A DNA stretch of 64,000 nt from assembly GCA_963772595.1 (NCBI GenBank), contig CAVYXZ010000003.1:1-64000 (forward strand). Reading direction: 5' to 3'. The translations under genes were made by a program, and so were the position numbers. Every line of letters begins with the position of its first letter. The first letter of the stretch is position 1. Of this stretch, positions 53,437 through 62,502 are shown one piece after another. Below the pieces are notes generated by a model. That model was given only the letters and a program-made list of their open reading frames with translations, made no database searches and was not told the origin of the DNA. This DNA is from CAVYXZ01 sp963772595. GTDB lineage: Bacteria; Chloroflexota; Anaerolineae; Aggregatilineales; Phototrophicaceae.

Positions 53437-53772
53437 CTACAAGGATTGCAGCAGGTTAAAGCCCAGCACCAGCAGGCCCAGGCCAAACAGGACACCGCAG
53501 ACCGGCGGAATCTTGTCCGCTGCCCAGCGCGGCAGGAAGAGGTCGGCAATCCAGTCGTTGCCGCTGACATCGCCATACTGCCGGGCCAGGCTGGTGAGCG
53601 GGCAGCGCCGTCCGGCAAACCACCAGACCAGGCTCTCCAGCGTCACCAGCACGACCGCCGCGCTCAGCTTCCAATCGTAGACCTGCGCCAGCCCGGCGTA
53701 GAGGATGTACAGGATGCAGGCGGACATGAACAGGAAGATTACCGTGTGAATCGTCTTGATGAAGGCCAGCAC
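53437..53772 (-). CDS. Small integral membrane protein
   Basis: The 111 residues start from GTG at 53772 with GGGGGAG upstream. Three helices are clear (VIFLFMSACILYILYAGL, AAVVLVTLESLVWWFAG and GVLFGLGLLVLGFNLL). Between helices two and three is a CPLTSLARQYGD segment, which resembles small membrane proteins annotated only as DUF2784-like. I do not assign a function. It ends close to the repeat at 53264. Confidence 0.75.
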   Translation of the reverse strand: MLAFIKTIHTVIFLFMSACILYILYAGLAQVYDWKLSAAVVLVTLESLVWWFAGRRCPLTSLARQYGDVSGNDWIADLFLPRWAADKIPPVCGVLFGLGLLVLGFNLLQSL

Positions 53773-53883
53773 AACGCTCCCCCTGGACTCTCTTGTGCAT
53801 GACTCTAGTTTAAGCGTTGAGTAAAAAGCTAAATTATGATTAAGGGAACCAATTTGACCTGCAACATGACGTGAAAGATCGTG

Positions 53884-53889
53884 TATGAT
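53884..53889 (+). promoter_or_regulatory. Possible -10 element of surE
   Basis: TATGAT lies 40 bases upstream of the TTG start. A TTGACC upstream is 24 bases away, too far for a normal -35. Its position would exclude the ATG at 53881 as start codon. Confidence 0.35.
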
Positions 53890-53928
53890 TGTCTGCTAGC
53901 ACATTCTCCGCAGCAGAGAGGCTTCCCT

Positions 53929-54681
53929 TTGACCTACATTCTCGTTACCAATGACGACGGCGTCGATGCGCCGGGCCTGTTCGCACTGGTCGAGGCCATG
54001 CGCAGCCTGGGTGAAGTCGATGTCGTCGCCCCCGCCCGCAACCAGAGCGCCAGCGGTCATAAGAAAACGCTGTTTCAGGACATCGCCGTTCAGAAGACGA
54101 CGCTGCGCGATGGCAGCCCGGCGCTGGCCGTCGATGGCTCCCCGGCGGATTGCATCGCCCTGACCGCCCTGGGCATGGCCCGCTGGCCGCCCCGTCTGGT
54201 CGTTTCGGGCATCAATCGCGGCGGCAACATGGGCCAGGACATCACCTACAGCGGCACGGTCACCGCCGCGCTGGAAGCAACCATCAACGGTGTGCCCAGC
54301 CTGGCCGTCTCGCTAAACACCCGTGACGCCAACAGCGTCGAGGATTACGCCGTCGCCGCAAAGATTGCTCGGACAGTCGCCGCGCAGGCGCTGGAAAAAG
54401 GGCTGCCGCCGCTGACCATCCTGAACCTCAATGTCCCGCCGCTGCCGGAAGTGACGGAAATCCGCCTGACCCGCCAGGGCGTGCGCATCTACAACGACGA
54501 ACTGGAAATCCGCAACAGCCACTACCGCATCGTCGGGCCGGAGCCAGGCGGCGTCATGGACGACGAAGGGACCGATCTCTGGGCCGTGAACCTGGGCTAC
54601 GCCAGCCTGACGCCGATCCATCTCGACATGACGGCGCATCACTTCGTCTCGACGCTGGTGAACTGGAACCTGGGGCTATAG
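53929..54681 (+). CDS. surE: 5'/3'-nucleotidase SurE
   Basis: The 250 residues read LTYILVTNDDGVDAPGL from a TTG start: the metal-binding NDDG at the N-terminus, VVAPARNQSASGHK, DGSPADCIALT, SGINRGGNMGQDITYSGTVTAALEA. This metal-dependent phosphatase acts on nucleoside monophosphates and polyphosphate in the stationary phase. The TTG follows AGAGAGG at good spacing and puts the start at the conserved first strand; the reading frame from 53881 adds 16 unlike residues. It ends before repeat copy B. Confidence 0.93.
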   Translation: MTYILVTNDDGVDAPGLFALVEAMRSLGEVDVVAPARNQSASGHKKTLFQDIAVQKTTLRDGSPALAVDGSPADCIALTALGMARWPPRLVVSGINRGGNMGQDITYSGTVTAALEATINGVPSLAVSLNTRDANSVEDYAVAAKIARTVAAQALEKGLPPLTILNLNVPPLPEVTEIRLTRQGVRIYNDELEIRNSHYRIVGPEPGGVMDDEGTDLWAVNLGYASLTPIHLDMTAHHFVSTLVNWNLGL

Positions 54682-54699
54682 TCTGGCACATCGCCGCAG

Positions 54700-54790
54700 C
54701 CGCCGAATGAATTCGACGGCAAATGCCCACGTCCGGTTGGGACTCGTGTTAGGGGCCTTTCAAGCCTGAAAAATCTGGCCGCTTGCCGGG
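54700..54790. repeat. 91-bp structured repeat, copy B
   Basis: Starts CCGCCGAATGAATTCGACGG and, like copy A at 53264, sits between two converging genes. The GTCC/GGAC hairpin and the TTGCCGGG end are kept. Confidence 0.75.
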
Positions 54791-54808
54791 CTGTCTATTG
54801 TCAATCCT

Positions 54809-55723
54809 CTACGGAAACTGGACAAACAGATCGCTCAGGTCAGTCGCGTTAGCCGCATCACCGAGAAAAGGCTGAACGTCGAAGATCTCTTGCAGACTGC
54901 GCAGCAGCGAACTGTGCGAGTAAGGAATGCTGTTGGCGTAGCCGGCTTTGGCGTCCGGCGAGAGAGCAATCAAGCCAATCGGCGCATTGCCGTTGCTCTC
55001 ATCCCAGACAATGAAGACGATTCCGCCCTGCTGGTAAGCATCCGAGGCGAAGATCGGCGGCAGCGCTTCGGCCAGCCAGGAATCGCCGTTCTTGATTCGA
55101 TCCAGCGAATCGCAAAAGAGCAGGTCGTGCATGTCGTGGCAGGTGTTAGGCGAGATGAAGTTGTAGCGCGCCACCGTGCCACCGGCCAGATCCCCGGCCA
55201 GTTCGCTGTAGGGCCGGACATGGGCGATACAGTTGGCTGACTGCGAATCGTTGCCGTTGGTCACGTCGTCAAAGTAGACCATCGGGTTATGCTTGGCCGC
55301 ATAGCGACCGAAGCTGACCAGCGGACACTGATCCCCCGAAATGTCCTCCTGATAGCTGGTCCAGGAGATGCCCGCTTCGTCCAGCAAATACGTCAGGTGG
55401 GCCGTCGTCGCCTGATGATTGGCCGCCGGGTCGCGGTCATTGCGGATGCCGAAGGCCGTGCCCGCCTCTATCCACAGGTAATTCGGCTCGCTGGGATGCA
55501 GCAGATTCATGTAGGCTTCGGCATGAGCGCCCATCGGCAGCAGCGTTCCGTTGATGTAGGGCGCAGAGCGGCTGCCCGCTATCTGATCCCAGTTGTGGTT
55601 TTCCATCACAATAACAAACACATGGCGCGGGGGTTCGGAAGGGGTCTGGGCCTGTGCCGGGAAGGGTGCAAAGCTCATCAAGGCCGCAAGACTCAAAACA
55701 GCAGTGAACAATCGGGTGAACAT
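54809..55723 (-). CDS. Secreted phosphoesterase (phospholipase C/acid phosphatase family)
   Basis: The 304 residues start with a Sec signal peptide (TAVLSLAALMSFAPFPAQAQ). The mature part has HVFVIVMENHNWDQI, the MENH motif of PF04185-type phosphoesterases, followed by SEPNYLWIEAG, SPNTCHDMHD and VIVWDES-like FIVWDESNGNAP near the end. The family hydrolyses phosphate esters of lipids or other organic compounds outside the cell. The substrate cannot be told. The gene converges on surE. Confidence 0.88.
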   Translation of the reverse strand: MFTRLFTAVLSLAALMSFAPFPAQAQTPSEPPRHVFVIVMENHNWDQIAGSRSAPYINGTLLPMGAHAEAYMNLLHPSEPNYLWIEAGTAFGIRNDRDPAANHQATTAHLTYLLDEAGISWTSYQEDISGDQCPLVSFGRYAAKHNPMVYFDDVTNGNDSQSANCIAHVRPYSELAGDLAGGTVARYNFISPNTCHDMHDLLFCDSLDRIKNGDSWLAEALPPIFASDAYQQGGIVFIVWDESNGNAPIGLIALSPDAKAGYANSIPYSHSSLLRSLQEIFDVQPFLGDAANATDLSDLFVQFP

Positions 55724-55820
55724 AAGATCCTCTCAATCGCCTTCCCCACAGCCAGCATAGGCAAAAAGCGGCAAGCCTGCTAGACTGAAAATTCAGATTA
55801 GGGTCACGGAGAAGTCGGTT

Positions 55821-57005
55821 GTGGGGAGCGAGGATGCGCGCGGACTGCGGGTCTGCTGGGTCGATACAATGCGCTACAGCCACCCACTGGATGCCTCGCA
55901 AGCCCGCAAATGGCAGCGCCTGACTCAGGACCTGGGCGTCGAGATTTACGTCACCAGCTTCGCGCCCGGCCTCAAGCCCCACCGTTTTGACGAACACGCC
56001 CATTTCTACCTCTGGCCCGCGCTGCCGCTTGCTCCGCTGCGCTATCTGACCGCCTATCTGGTCGTGCCCGTCCTGGTGACATGGCTGATTCTGCGGCGGC
56101 GTATCGACGTATTGATCGCCCATGATCCCTATATCGGCGCGGCGGCAGCCCTGGCGAAAGGACTGGCGCGGCTCTTTGGGCGGCGGGTGGCCCTGGTGGT
56201 CGAGACGCGCGGCGACCTGGAGCAGGGCCTGTTCATGCAGCGTCAGATTCGCTTCCAGAGCCTGTGGCGAGCCGCCATGCAGGCCGCGGCGGGTTATGCG
56301 CTGCGCCATGCCGATGCCCTGCGTGCCGTGTCGGCCTCGTCGGCAGAGCAGTTGGCAGCGCTGGCCCCGGATAAACCGCTGATGACCTTCATGAGCTGGA
56401 CCGATTCCGCCGTCTTCGCCGAGGTCGTGCCCGAACAGCCGGTCTCACAGCGCTGCGACATCGTCTATACCGGTGTGCTGGTGCCGCGCAAGGGCGTGCA
56501 TCACCTGCTGACCGCGCTGGCAATGGTCGCGTCGGAAATCCCGCAGGCGCATCTGTGGATCATCGGCAAAGCGTCGAACCCGGACTACGCTGCGCAGCTT
56601 CAGCAGCAGGTCGAGCATCTGGACCTGAGCGCGCGCGTCAGCTTTGTCGATCATATGCCGCAGGCGGACCTGGCGGCCTATATGGCGCAGGCGCGGGTCT
56701 TCGTCCTGCCGACCTATTCCGAAGGAATGCCCAAAGTCGTCGTCGAGGCCATGCTCTGCGGAACTCCGGTCATCGCCAGCGCGGTCGATGGCATCCCGGA
56801 GATCGTGCAGGACGGCGTGCAGGGCTATCTGGTGCCGCCGGGCGATGTGGATGCCCTGGCCGAGCGGCTGCGGCGCATTTTCGATGACGCTCCGGTCGAT
56901 CAGATGGGCCAGCAGGCGCGCGATTTCGCCAGCCGATTCTATTCGCCCGATGCCTACGTCGAAAACTACGGCAGGCTTTTCGCCCTGGCCCACACTCAAG
57001 AGTAA
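55821..57005 (+). CDS. GT4-family glycosyltransferase
   Basis: The 394 residues have a two-domain GT-B fold: an N-terminal acceptor domain with RGDLEQG, then TGVLVPRKGVHHLLTALAM, LPTYSEGMPKVVVEAMLCG with the EGMPK Glu site, and GIPEIVQDGVQGYLV for nucleotide sugar binding. It would act in the cytosol at the membrane surface to build a polysaccharide. The start is a GTG with GGAGAAG upstream. It is the first gene of the surface sugar cluster. The sugar is unknown. Confidence 0.9.
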   Translation: MGSEDARGLRVCWVDTMRYSHPLDASQARKWQRLTQDLGVEIYVTSFAPGLKPHRFDEHAHFYLWPALPLAPLRYLTAYLVVPVLVTWLILRRRIDVLIAHDPYIGAAAALAKGLARLFGRRVALVVETRGDLEQGLFMQRQIRFQSLWRAAMQAAAGYALRHADALRAVSASSAEQLAALAPDKPLMTFMSWTDSAVFAEVVPEQPVSQRCDIVYTGVLVPRKGVHHLLTALAMVASEIPQAHLWIIGKASNPDYAAQLQQQVEHLDLSARVSFVDHMPQADLAAYMAQARVFVLPTYSEGMPKVVVEAMLCGTPVIASAVDGIPEIVQDGVQGYLVPPGDVDALAERLRRIFDDAPVDQMGQQARDFASRFYSPDAYVENYGRLFALAHTQE

Positions 57006-57013
57006 GGACCCCA

Positions 57014-57637
57014 GTGGATATTCAGTACGCCACCCTCGATACCTGTGCTCAAGCCAACGGCTTAGTCGTGGTGATCGACGTGATTCGGGCCTTTACCACC
57101 GCCTGCTATGCCTTCGAGGCCGGGATCAAGGAGATCGTGCTGGTAGGCGAAGTCGAGGACGCATTGGCCCTGCGTGCCCAGATGCCGGATGCCCTGCTGC
57201 TGGGCGAGGTCGGCGGCCTGAACATCGCAGGCTTTGATTACGGCAACTCCCCGGCAGCACTGGTCGGCCTCGATCTGACAGGCCGCACGATCATCCACCG
57301 CAGCAGTTCGGGCACGCAGGGGGTGGTCCGTTCCACACAGGCCGAGATGATTCTGGCCGCCAGCTTTGTTTGCGCGGAGGCCACTGCCCGCTATATTCAG
57401 ACCCTGGCCCCGCCGCGTGTCACCCTGGTCATCACCGGCTACCGTCCTGATGGACGCGGGGACGAGGACGCTGCCTGCGCCGATTATCTGGCGCAGCGGT
57501 TGTGCGGTCGCAGGCCGGACGCTGAGCCTTATTTGCGGCGGGTGCAGCAGTCGAAGAATGCGGGCTACTTTTACGATCCACTGGAACCATGGCTGCCCGC
57601 CGAAGACATCCCCTATTGCTCAAGCTGGACAGCGTGA
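57014..57637 (+). CDS. comB: 2-phosphosulfolactate phosphatase-like (ComB family)
   Basis: The 207 residues begin DIQYATLDTCAQANGLVVVIDVIRAFTTA and carry the acidic loop LLLGEVGGLNIAGFDYGNSP, the GTQGVV loop and ITGYRPDGRGDEDAACADYL, all of which match ComB. The known reaction is phosphosulfolactate to sulfolactate in coenzyme M synthesis. Its place between two glycosyltransferases is odd and suggests a different phosphate ester or a sulfonated sugar. GTG start, AAGGACC upstream. Confidence 0.83.
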   Translation: MDIQYATLDTCAQANGLVVVIDVIRAFTTACYAFEAGIKEIVLVGEVEDALALRAQMPDALLLGEVGGLNIAGFDYGNSPAALVGLDLTGRTIIHRSSSGTQGVVRSTQAEMILAASFVCAEATARYIQTLAPPRVTLVITGYRPDGRGDEDAACADYLAQRLCGRRPDAEPYLRRVQQSKNAGYFYDPLEPWLPAEDIPYCSSWTA

Positions 57638-57695
57638 ACTACGCCCTGCAGGTCGAAAAGCGGGACGGCCTGCATATTCTCAGGCCGGTGACGCT

Positions 57696-58781
57696 ATGAC
57701 AGCGCCGCTGCGTCTGCTGTGCTTCAATCTGGCGACCGATGCCGACGCCACCGGCCAGGGCTTCACGACCGCCTGGCTCAACGCGCTTGCGCCGCACTGC
57801 GACCGCCTTGACGTGGTCACGATGCGTGCGGGCAGGCTGGCGCTGGACGATAAAGTACGAGTCTTCTCGGTCGGCAAGGAGAAGGGCTACAGCGAAGCCC
57901 GCCGCGCGGTCGAGTTCTACCGCATCCTGCGCCGTCTGCTGCGCGAAAACGACTACGATGCCTGCTTCGCTCACATGCAGCCGCTCTTTGCCCTCATGGG
58001 CGCGCCGCTGTTGAGGCCGCGCGGCATCCCAATTACGCTGTGGTACGCGCACAAGACGGTTACGCTCAAGCTGCGTCTGGCGGAGAAAGTCGTCCAGCGC
58101 GTCGTCACCTCCTCGCCGGATGGCTTCCGCCTGGACAGCCCCAAAATTCGTATCGTTGGACAGGGCATCGACACCAGCCGCTTTGTGCCCGCCCCTGTGC
58201 CGCCAGATCAGCTTACCCTGCTCAGCGTCAGCCGTCTGCGCCCGGCCAAAGCGCTGGATACCCTGATCGAGGCGGCCTGGCTGCTGCATGTCGATGGCTT
58301 CGACTTTCGCCTGCGTATCGTCGGCGAAGCATACCCGGAGGACCGCGCCTACGCCGAGGACCTGCGGGCGATGGTCACACGGCTGCGCCTGGAGAACGTG
58401 GTCGAGTTCGCCGGACCGGTGCCCTTTCACGCCATTGTGAGCGAATACCAGCGCGCCAGCCTGATGCTCAACCTGAGCCAAACCGGCAGCGTCGATAAAG
58501 CCCTGCTGGAGGCGATGGCCTGCGCTGTGCCTGTGCTGACCAGTAACGAGGCCTTCCAGTCGATGCTGGCCCCCTGGCCGGATTTGCTGCTGCCGGTGGG
58601 GGCACGCGCCGATTTGGTGGCCGAACGCATCAAGACGCTGGCGCAGATGCCGCTGGACGACCGCCAGACGCTGGGGACGCAGCTTCGCGCTATTGTGCAG
58701 CGCGATCACAGCCTGGAGCGCCTGGCCGTCGTGCTGGCGTCGGTCTTTCGCAGCGGCGAACTGCCCAAAAACAGCGTATGA
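57696..58781 (+). CDS. GT4-family glycosyltransferase
   Basis: The 361 residues begin MTAPLRLLCFNLATDADATGQG. The GT-B fold is shown by GQGIDTSRF, TLLSVSRLRPAKALDTLIEA, RLRIVGEAYPEDRAY and SKTGS-like LSQTGSVDKALLEAMACAVP, in which the usual EGxP is replaced by SVDK. The start is the ATG at 57696; the frame from 57366 lies within comB and has no support. The nucleotide sugar is not recognisable. Confidence 0.88.
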   Translation: MTAPLRLLCFNLATDADATGQGFTTAWLNALAPHCDRLDVVTMRAGRLALDDKVRVFSVGKEKGYSEARRAVEFYRILRRLLRENDYDACFAHMQPLFALMGAPLLRPRGIPITLWYAHKTVTLKLRLAEKVVQRVVTSSPDGFRLDSPKIRIVGQGIDTSRFVPAPVPPDQLTLLSVSRLRPAKALDTLIEAAWLLHVDGFDFRLRIVGEAYPEDRAYAEDLRAMVTRLRLENVVEFAGPVPFHAIVSEYQRASLMLNLSQTGSVDKALLEAMACAVPVLTSNEAFQSMLAPWPDLLLPVGARADLVAERIKTLAQMPLDDRQTLGTQLRAIVQRDHSLERLAVVLASVFRSGELPKNSV

Positions 58782-58788
58782 TTGCAGC

Positions 58789-59988
58789 ATGACGACCCTG
58801 CTTTATCTGGCGAATGCCCGCATTCCCACCGAGAAAGCGCACGGCCTGCAAATCATGCAAAACTGCGAGGCGCTGGCCGAGGCGGGCGCTGCCGTCACAC
58901 TCTGGGCGGCACGGCGGGTCAACACGCCTGCCCTGCGCCGGGTGGCGAACCCCTGGGCCTTTTACGGCGTGGCGCGTAATTTCGCCCTGTGGCGCGTGCC
59001 CTGCCTGGACCTCCAGGCCTGGGCGGATCAAGACAGCAGGCTGCTGCGCAAAGGCAGCTTCTTCCTGCAATATGCGACCTACCTGCTGGCGCTGTCTGTC
59101 CTGCTGCCCTTCCGCCGTGCCGATCTCTACTACAGCCGCGATCTGCCGACTGTCCTGCTGCTCAGCCTGCTCAAGCCGCGCGCACGCATCGCCTACGAAC
59201 CGCACCGCCTATCCGGGTCCGGGCTGGGCCGCCGCTTGCAGACGATGGCCTTCCGGCGCGCAGGCAATGTCTTCCCGATCACGCAGCCGATGGCCGAGGA
59301 GATCATCCGGCGTGGGACCGAAGCCGCCCACGTCACCGTCGCGCACGATGGCATCCGGCGCGCACGTTTCGATCATGCGCCCGATCAAACCCAGGCGCGC
59401 GAGTCGCTGGGCTGGCCGCAGGAGGCTTTCATCGTCGGCTATGTCGGCCAACTTCACACAATGTCTATGGATAAGGGCCTGGGCGTCCTGATCGAGGCGC
59501 TGGCGCGGGCCGGGGGTATGAGCCTGGGGCTGGTGGGCGGGCCGGAGTCGATGGCTGAAGCCTTGCACCAGCAGTGGTGCGCTGCCGGGCTGCCGGAAGC
59601 CGATTTTCGCTACGCCGGGCAGGTCACGCCGGAGGAGGTGCCGCGCTGTCTGAGCGCTTTCGATGTCTGCGCCATGCCGCACCCTTACACCGAGCATTTC
59701 GCCAGGGCGACCTCGCCGCTGAAGCTCTTCGAGTATATGGCCTCAGGCCGTGCGATTGTCGCGTCGGATTTGCCCGGCTGGGCTGACGTGCTGCGCGATG
59801 GCGACAATGCCCTGCTGGTGCCCGCCGGAGATGCCGCCGCACTGGCCGAGGCGCTGCGCTGTCTGCGGGATCAGCCCGACCTGCGGCAGAGGCTGTCGGC
59901 GCAGGCATACGAACAGGTGATGAGCCGCTATACCTGGGAACGGCGTGCCGTGATGATTCTCGACCGCTGCGCTGGTTCAGGCGGGTGA
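58789..59988 (+). CDS. GT4-family glycosyltransferase
   Basis: The 399 residues begin MTTLLYLANARIPTEKAHG. The AHG loop and MQNCEALAEAGAAVTLW form the N-terminal half. VGYVGQLHTMSMDKGLGVLIEAL, AMPHPYTEHFARATSPLKLFEYMASGRAIVA and LVPAGDAAALAEALR form the donor domain, with PLKLFEYMASG in the place of the usual catalytic EGxP loop. The start follows the previous stop by seven bases. Confidence 0.9.
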   Translation: MTTLLYLANARIPTEKAHGLQIMQNCEALAEAGAAVTLWAARRVNTPALRRVANPWAFYGVARNFALWRVPCLDLQAWADQDSRLLRKGSFFLQYATYLLALSVLLPFRRADLYYSRDLPTVLLLSLLKPRARIAYEPHRLSGSGLGRRLQTMAFRRAGNVFPITQPMAEEIIRRGTEAAHVTVAHDGIRRARFDHAPDQTQARESLGWPQEAFIVGYVGQLHTMSMDKGLGVLIEALARAGGMSLGLVGGPESMAEALHQQWCAAGLPEADFRYAGQVTPEEVPRCLSAFDVCAMPHPYTEHFARATSPLKLFEYMASGRAIVASDLPGWADVLRDGDNALLVPAGDAAALAEALRCLRDQPDLRQRLSAQAYEQVMSRYTWERRAVMILDRCAGSGG

Positions 59989-59994
59989 AGCGCG

Positions 59995-61108
59995 ATGCGT
60001 ATCGGCTTCCTGACCTGTGACCTGAGTGAATCGCACGGCTGGGGCACCTACAGCCTCAACGTGCTTCGGCAGCTTCAGGCAGCCGGTATCGACCTCCGTA
60101 TTTACACGGCGCGCAACAGCCCGGAGCAGCCAGACCTGCCGGTCCAGGGCCGCGTGCTGCCCAACGTGGTCCCGGCGGAAGCAGGCCTCCTGGTCAAGCA
60201 GATGCTGCTGTCGCCAACGATCAGTTCGGCCTTCAAAGACTGCGACATCATTCACAGCAGCATCGAACCTTATGCGCCGCTAGCGCGCTGGCTCGCTGGC
60301 CGCCGCCCCTGCTTCGTGACCGCGCATGGCAGCTACGTCCGCAGCCTGCCGAAGCGCCGCTGGCCGGGCGGAATGCTCTACCGCGAGGCGCTACGCCGCA
60401 GCCATCTCGTCTGCGTCAGCAGCTATACCGCGCGTGTGGCGCAGGAGACTCTGCCTGGGGTTCGTACCAGTGTGATCTCCAACGGCATCGACGCGGCCCG
60501 AATTCAGCCAACCGTCCACCGTCACCATCGAAACCGGCGGCCCGGTGGTGCTCTCGGTCGGGGCGGTGAAATCGCGCAAAGGCGTGCTGGAACTGGTGCA
60601 GGCGATGGCGCAGGTGCGCGCGGAAATCCCCGATGTGCAGTGCGTGATTATCGGCGGACTGGACAATTCGCCCGATTACGTGGCGCAGGTGCGCGCGGTG
60701 GTCGCGGGCTTGAACCTGGAAAATACGGTGCATCTACTGGGGCGCGTGGACGATGAGACTCTGGCCGGATGGTATGCGGCGGCGGACCTTTTCGTGCAGC
60801 CTGCGAAGAACACCGGCGAGCAATTCGAAGGCTTCGGCCTGGTGTATCTGGAAGCCAGCGCTGCCGGGCTGCCGGTGATCGGCACTACCGACTGCGGCGC
60901 GGAAGACGCGATTGAGGACGGCGTGACCGGCCTGCTGCTGCCACAGTCAGCCGTGACAGCCGCCCTGCCGGGTGCTATCATCTCCCTCCTGTCCGACCAT
61001 GCACGGGCGCGGCAGATGGGCGCGGCGGGCCGAGCCTGGGCACAGCGCCATACCTGGAAAGCCAACGTCGAGCAGCTTGTAGGGCTATACGAAACCGCCT
61101 TGACATGA
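59995..61108 (+). CDS. GT4-family glycosyltransferase, +1 frame break
   Basis: After repair the protein has 370 residues. The N-terminal half reads RIGFLTCDLSESHGWGTYS, then HGSYVRSLPKRRWPGG. The break lies at 60501-60502 (AA); dropping one base gives DAARFSQPSTVTIET and joins VVLSVGAVKSRKGVLELVQAM. The donor domain follows with AKNTGEQFEGFGLVYLEASA and the GTTDCGAEDAIEDGVTG loop. The end overlaps the flippase start (ATGA). Confidence 0.88.
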
Positions 61109-62502
61109 TGCAGCAAGTACGAGATTTCCTCCAGCGCAAGTTCGTTCAGGACACCATCACGCTGCAAGTGGGCAAAGCCGGCGTGATTGTGCTAGGTATG
61201 CTGGCCTGGGTGGTTGTGCCGGTGCGGCTGGGGCCGTATGAGTACGGCGTCTTTGCCCTGGCGCAGTCCTTCCTGGGGGTCTGGCAGATGCTCAATCTGA
61301 CAGGGCTTGGGGTCAGCTTGAATGTCTTGCTGCCCGCGGCAATCGGAGCGCGCAATCAGGACGAGATTCTCAATCTCCTGGCGGTCTACGTCAAAGTGTC
61401 GCTGATCTGGAGCAGCCTGACGCTGGTGGTCATGCTGCTGCTGGGGCAGGCGGTTGCCACCCGGCTCTACCGGGACAGCCTGACTCCCGCCGCCGAGATG
61501 GGGTTTTCCTATCTGCGCTATGCCGGTCTGGACAGCACCAACGGCGCGCGAATTGGTGTCATGGCGATCTATCTGGCAATCGTCGCCATCTCCGACCCTC
61601 TCTTCACGCTCTTCGTGACCGCCTTCCGCAGCCGCCGCTCCATGCGCCTCGTCGCCCTGCTGCAAAACCTGAACCAGTTTGTTTTGACGATCTGCCTTGT
61701 GAGCGCCGCCTTGATAAAGCCGACGGCGGAAGCCCAGGCGATGGCCCGCGTGGTCTACACCCTCGTGATTCTGGCCTGTGCCTTGTGGGTTTACCGGCGC
61801 TATCGCCAGTCACTGCCGCCGCTGCGCGCGATTCTGCAACGCGCTCTGAGCGTCTCCTATCGTCCCTACTGGCGTTTTGGCCTGGCGAACGCCCTGGATA
61901 AAAATCTCGCCGGTGGCTTCACCAGCCTGCCTCTCCAGTTTGTCGGCATCCTGGCCGGGCCTGCTGCCGCCAGCTATATCCAGTTGGGCATCCGGGGACT
62001 TAGCAAGGCCGATTTCCTGACCTCAGCGATTTTCGAGAACATGCAGGTCATCATTCCGCAGGCGGTCGGGCGGCGGGATTTCGCCCGTCTATGGGATCGC
62101 TTCCTGCGCATCACCGGCGTGCTGACCCTGGGCAGCGTGGTCATTTACGGGATGGTCGCGCTGCTGGCCCCGATTTTCCTGGTGCCGATCTTTGGTGATG
62201 AATGGGTCCCCCTGCTGCCGCTCATGCCCGCCTTCTGCATTTTTGGCGTCGCAACCACCATTGGCAGCATTTTCGGCCCGCTCTATCGCGCCTTTGACCT
62301 GATGCGGTCTATCCTCATCGTCAAGGCACTGACTCTGGTGGCGATGGTCCCTATTGGCCTATGGCTCATCGGCGAACTGGGCACGCTGGGCGGCGTCTGG
62401 ATGCTGGACGGCCTCTTCGTCGGCTCCATCGTCCTCACGGCCCTGGTGACGCTGCCTGTGCTGCGCGATCATGCGTTGCAGGAGGTCCAGGCTCATGCTT
62501 GA
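61105..62502 (+). CDS. Polysaccharide flippase (Wzx/MATE-like)
   Basis: The 465 residues have about 12 transmembrane helices (VGKAGVIVLGMLAWVVVPV, then LGPYEYGVFALAQSFLGVW). This GxYG motif after helix 1 is seen in Wzx and other MOP-family exporters, which flip lipid-linked oligosaccharides across the membrane. No other enzyme class fits. The gene overlaps the glycosyltransferase before it by four bases and the methyltransferase after it by eight. This ties it to the sugar cluster. Confidence 0.9.
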   Translation: MMQQVRDFLQRKFVQDTITLQVGKAGVIVLGMLAWVVVPVRLGPYEYGVFALAQSFLGVWQMLNLTGLGVSLNVLLPAAIGARNQDEILNLLAVYVKVSLIWSSLTLVVMLLLGQAVATRLYRDSLTPAAEMGFSYLRYAGLDSTNGARIGVMAIYLAIVAISDPLFTLFVTAFRSRRSMRLVALLQNLNQFVLTICLVSAALIKPTAEAQAMARVVYTLVILACALWVYRRYRQSLPPLRAILQRALSVSYRPYWRFGLANALDKNLAGGFTSLPLQFVGILAGPAAASYIQLGIRGLSKADFLTSAIFENMQVIIPQAVGRRDFARLWDRFLRITGVLTLGSVVIYGMVALLAPIFLVPIFGDEWVPLLPLMPAFCIFGVATTIGSIFGPLYRAFDLMRSILIVKALTLVAMVPIGLWLIGELGTLGGVWMLDGLFVGSIVLTALVTLPVLRDHALQEVQAHA

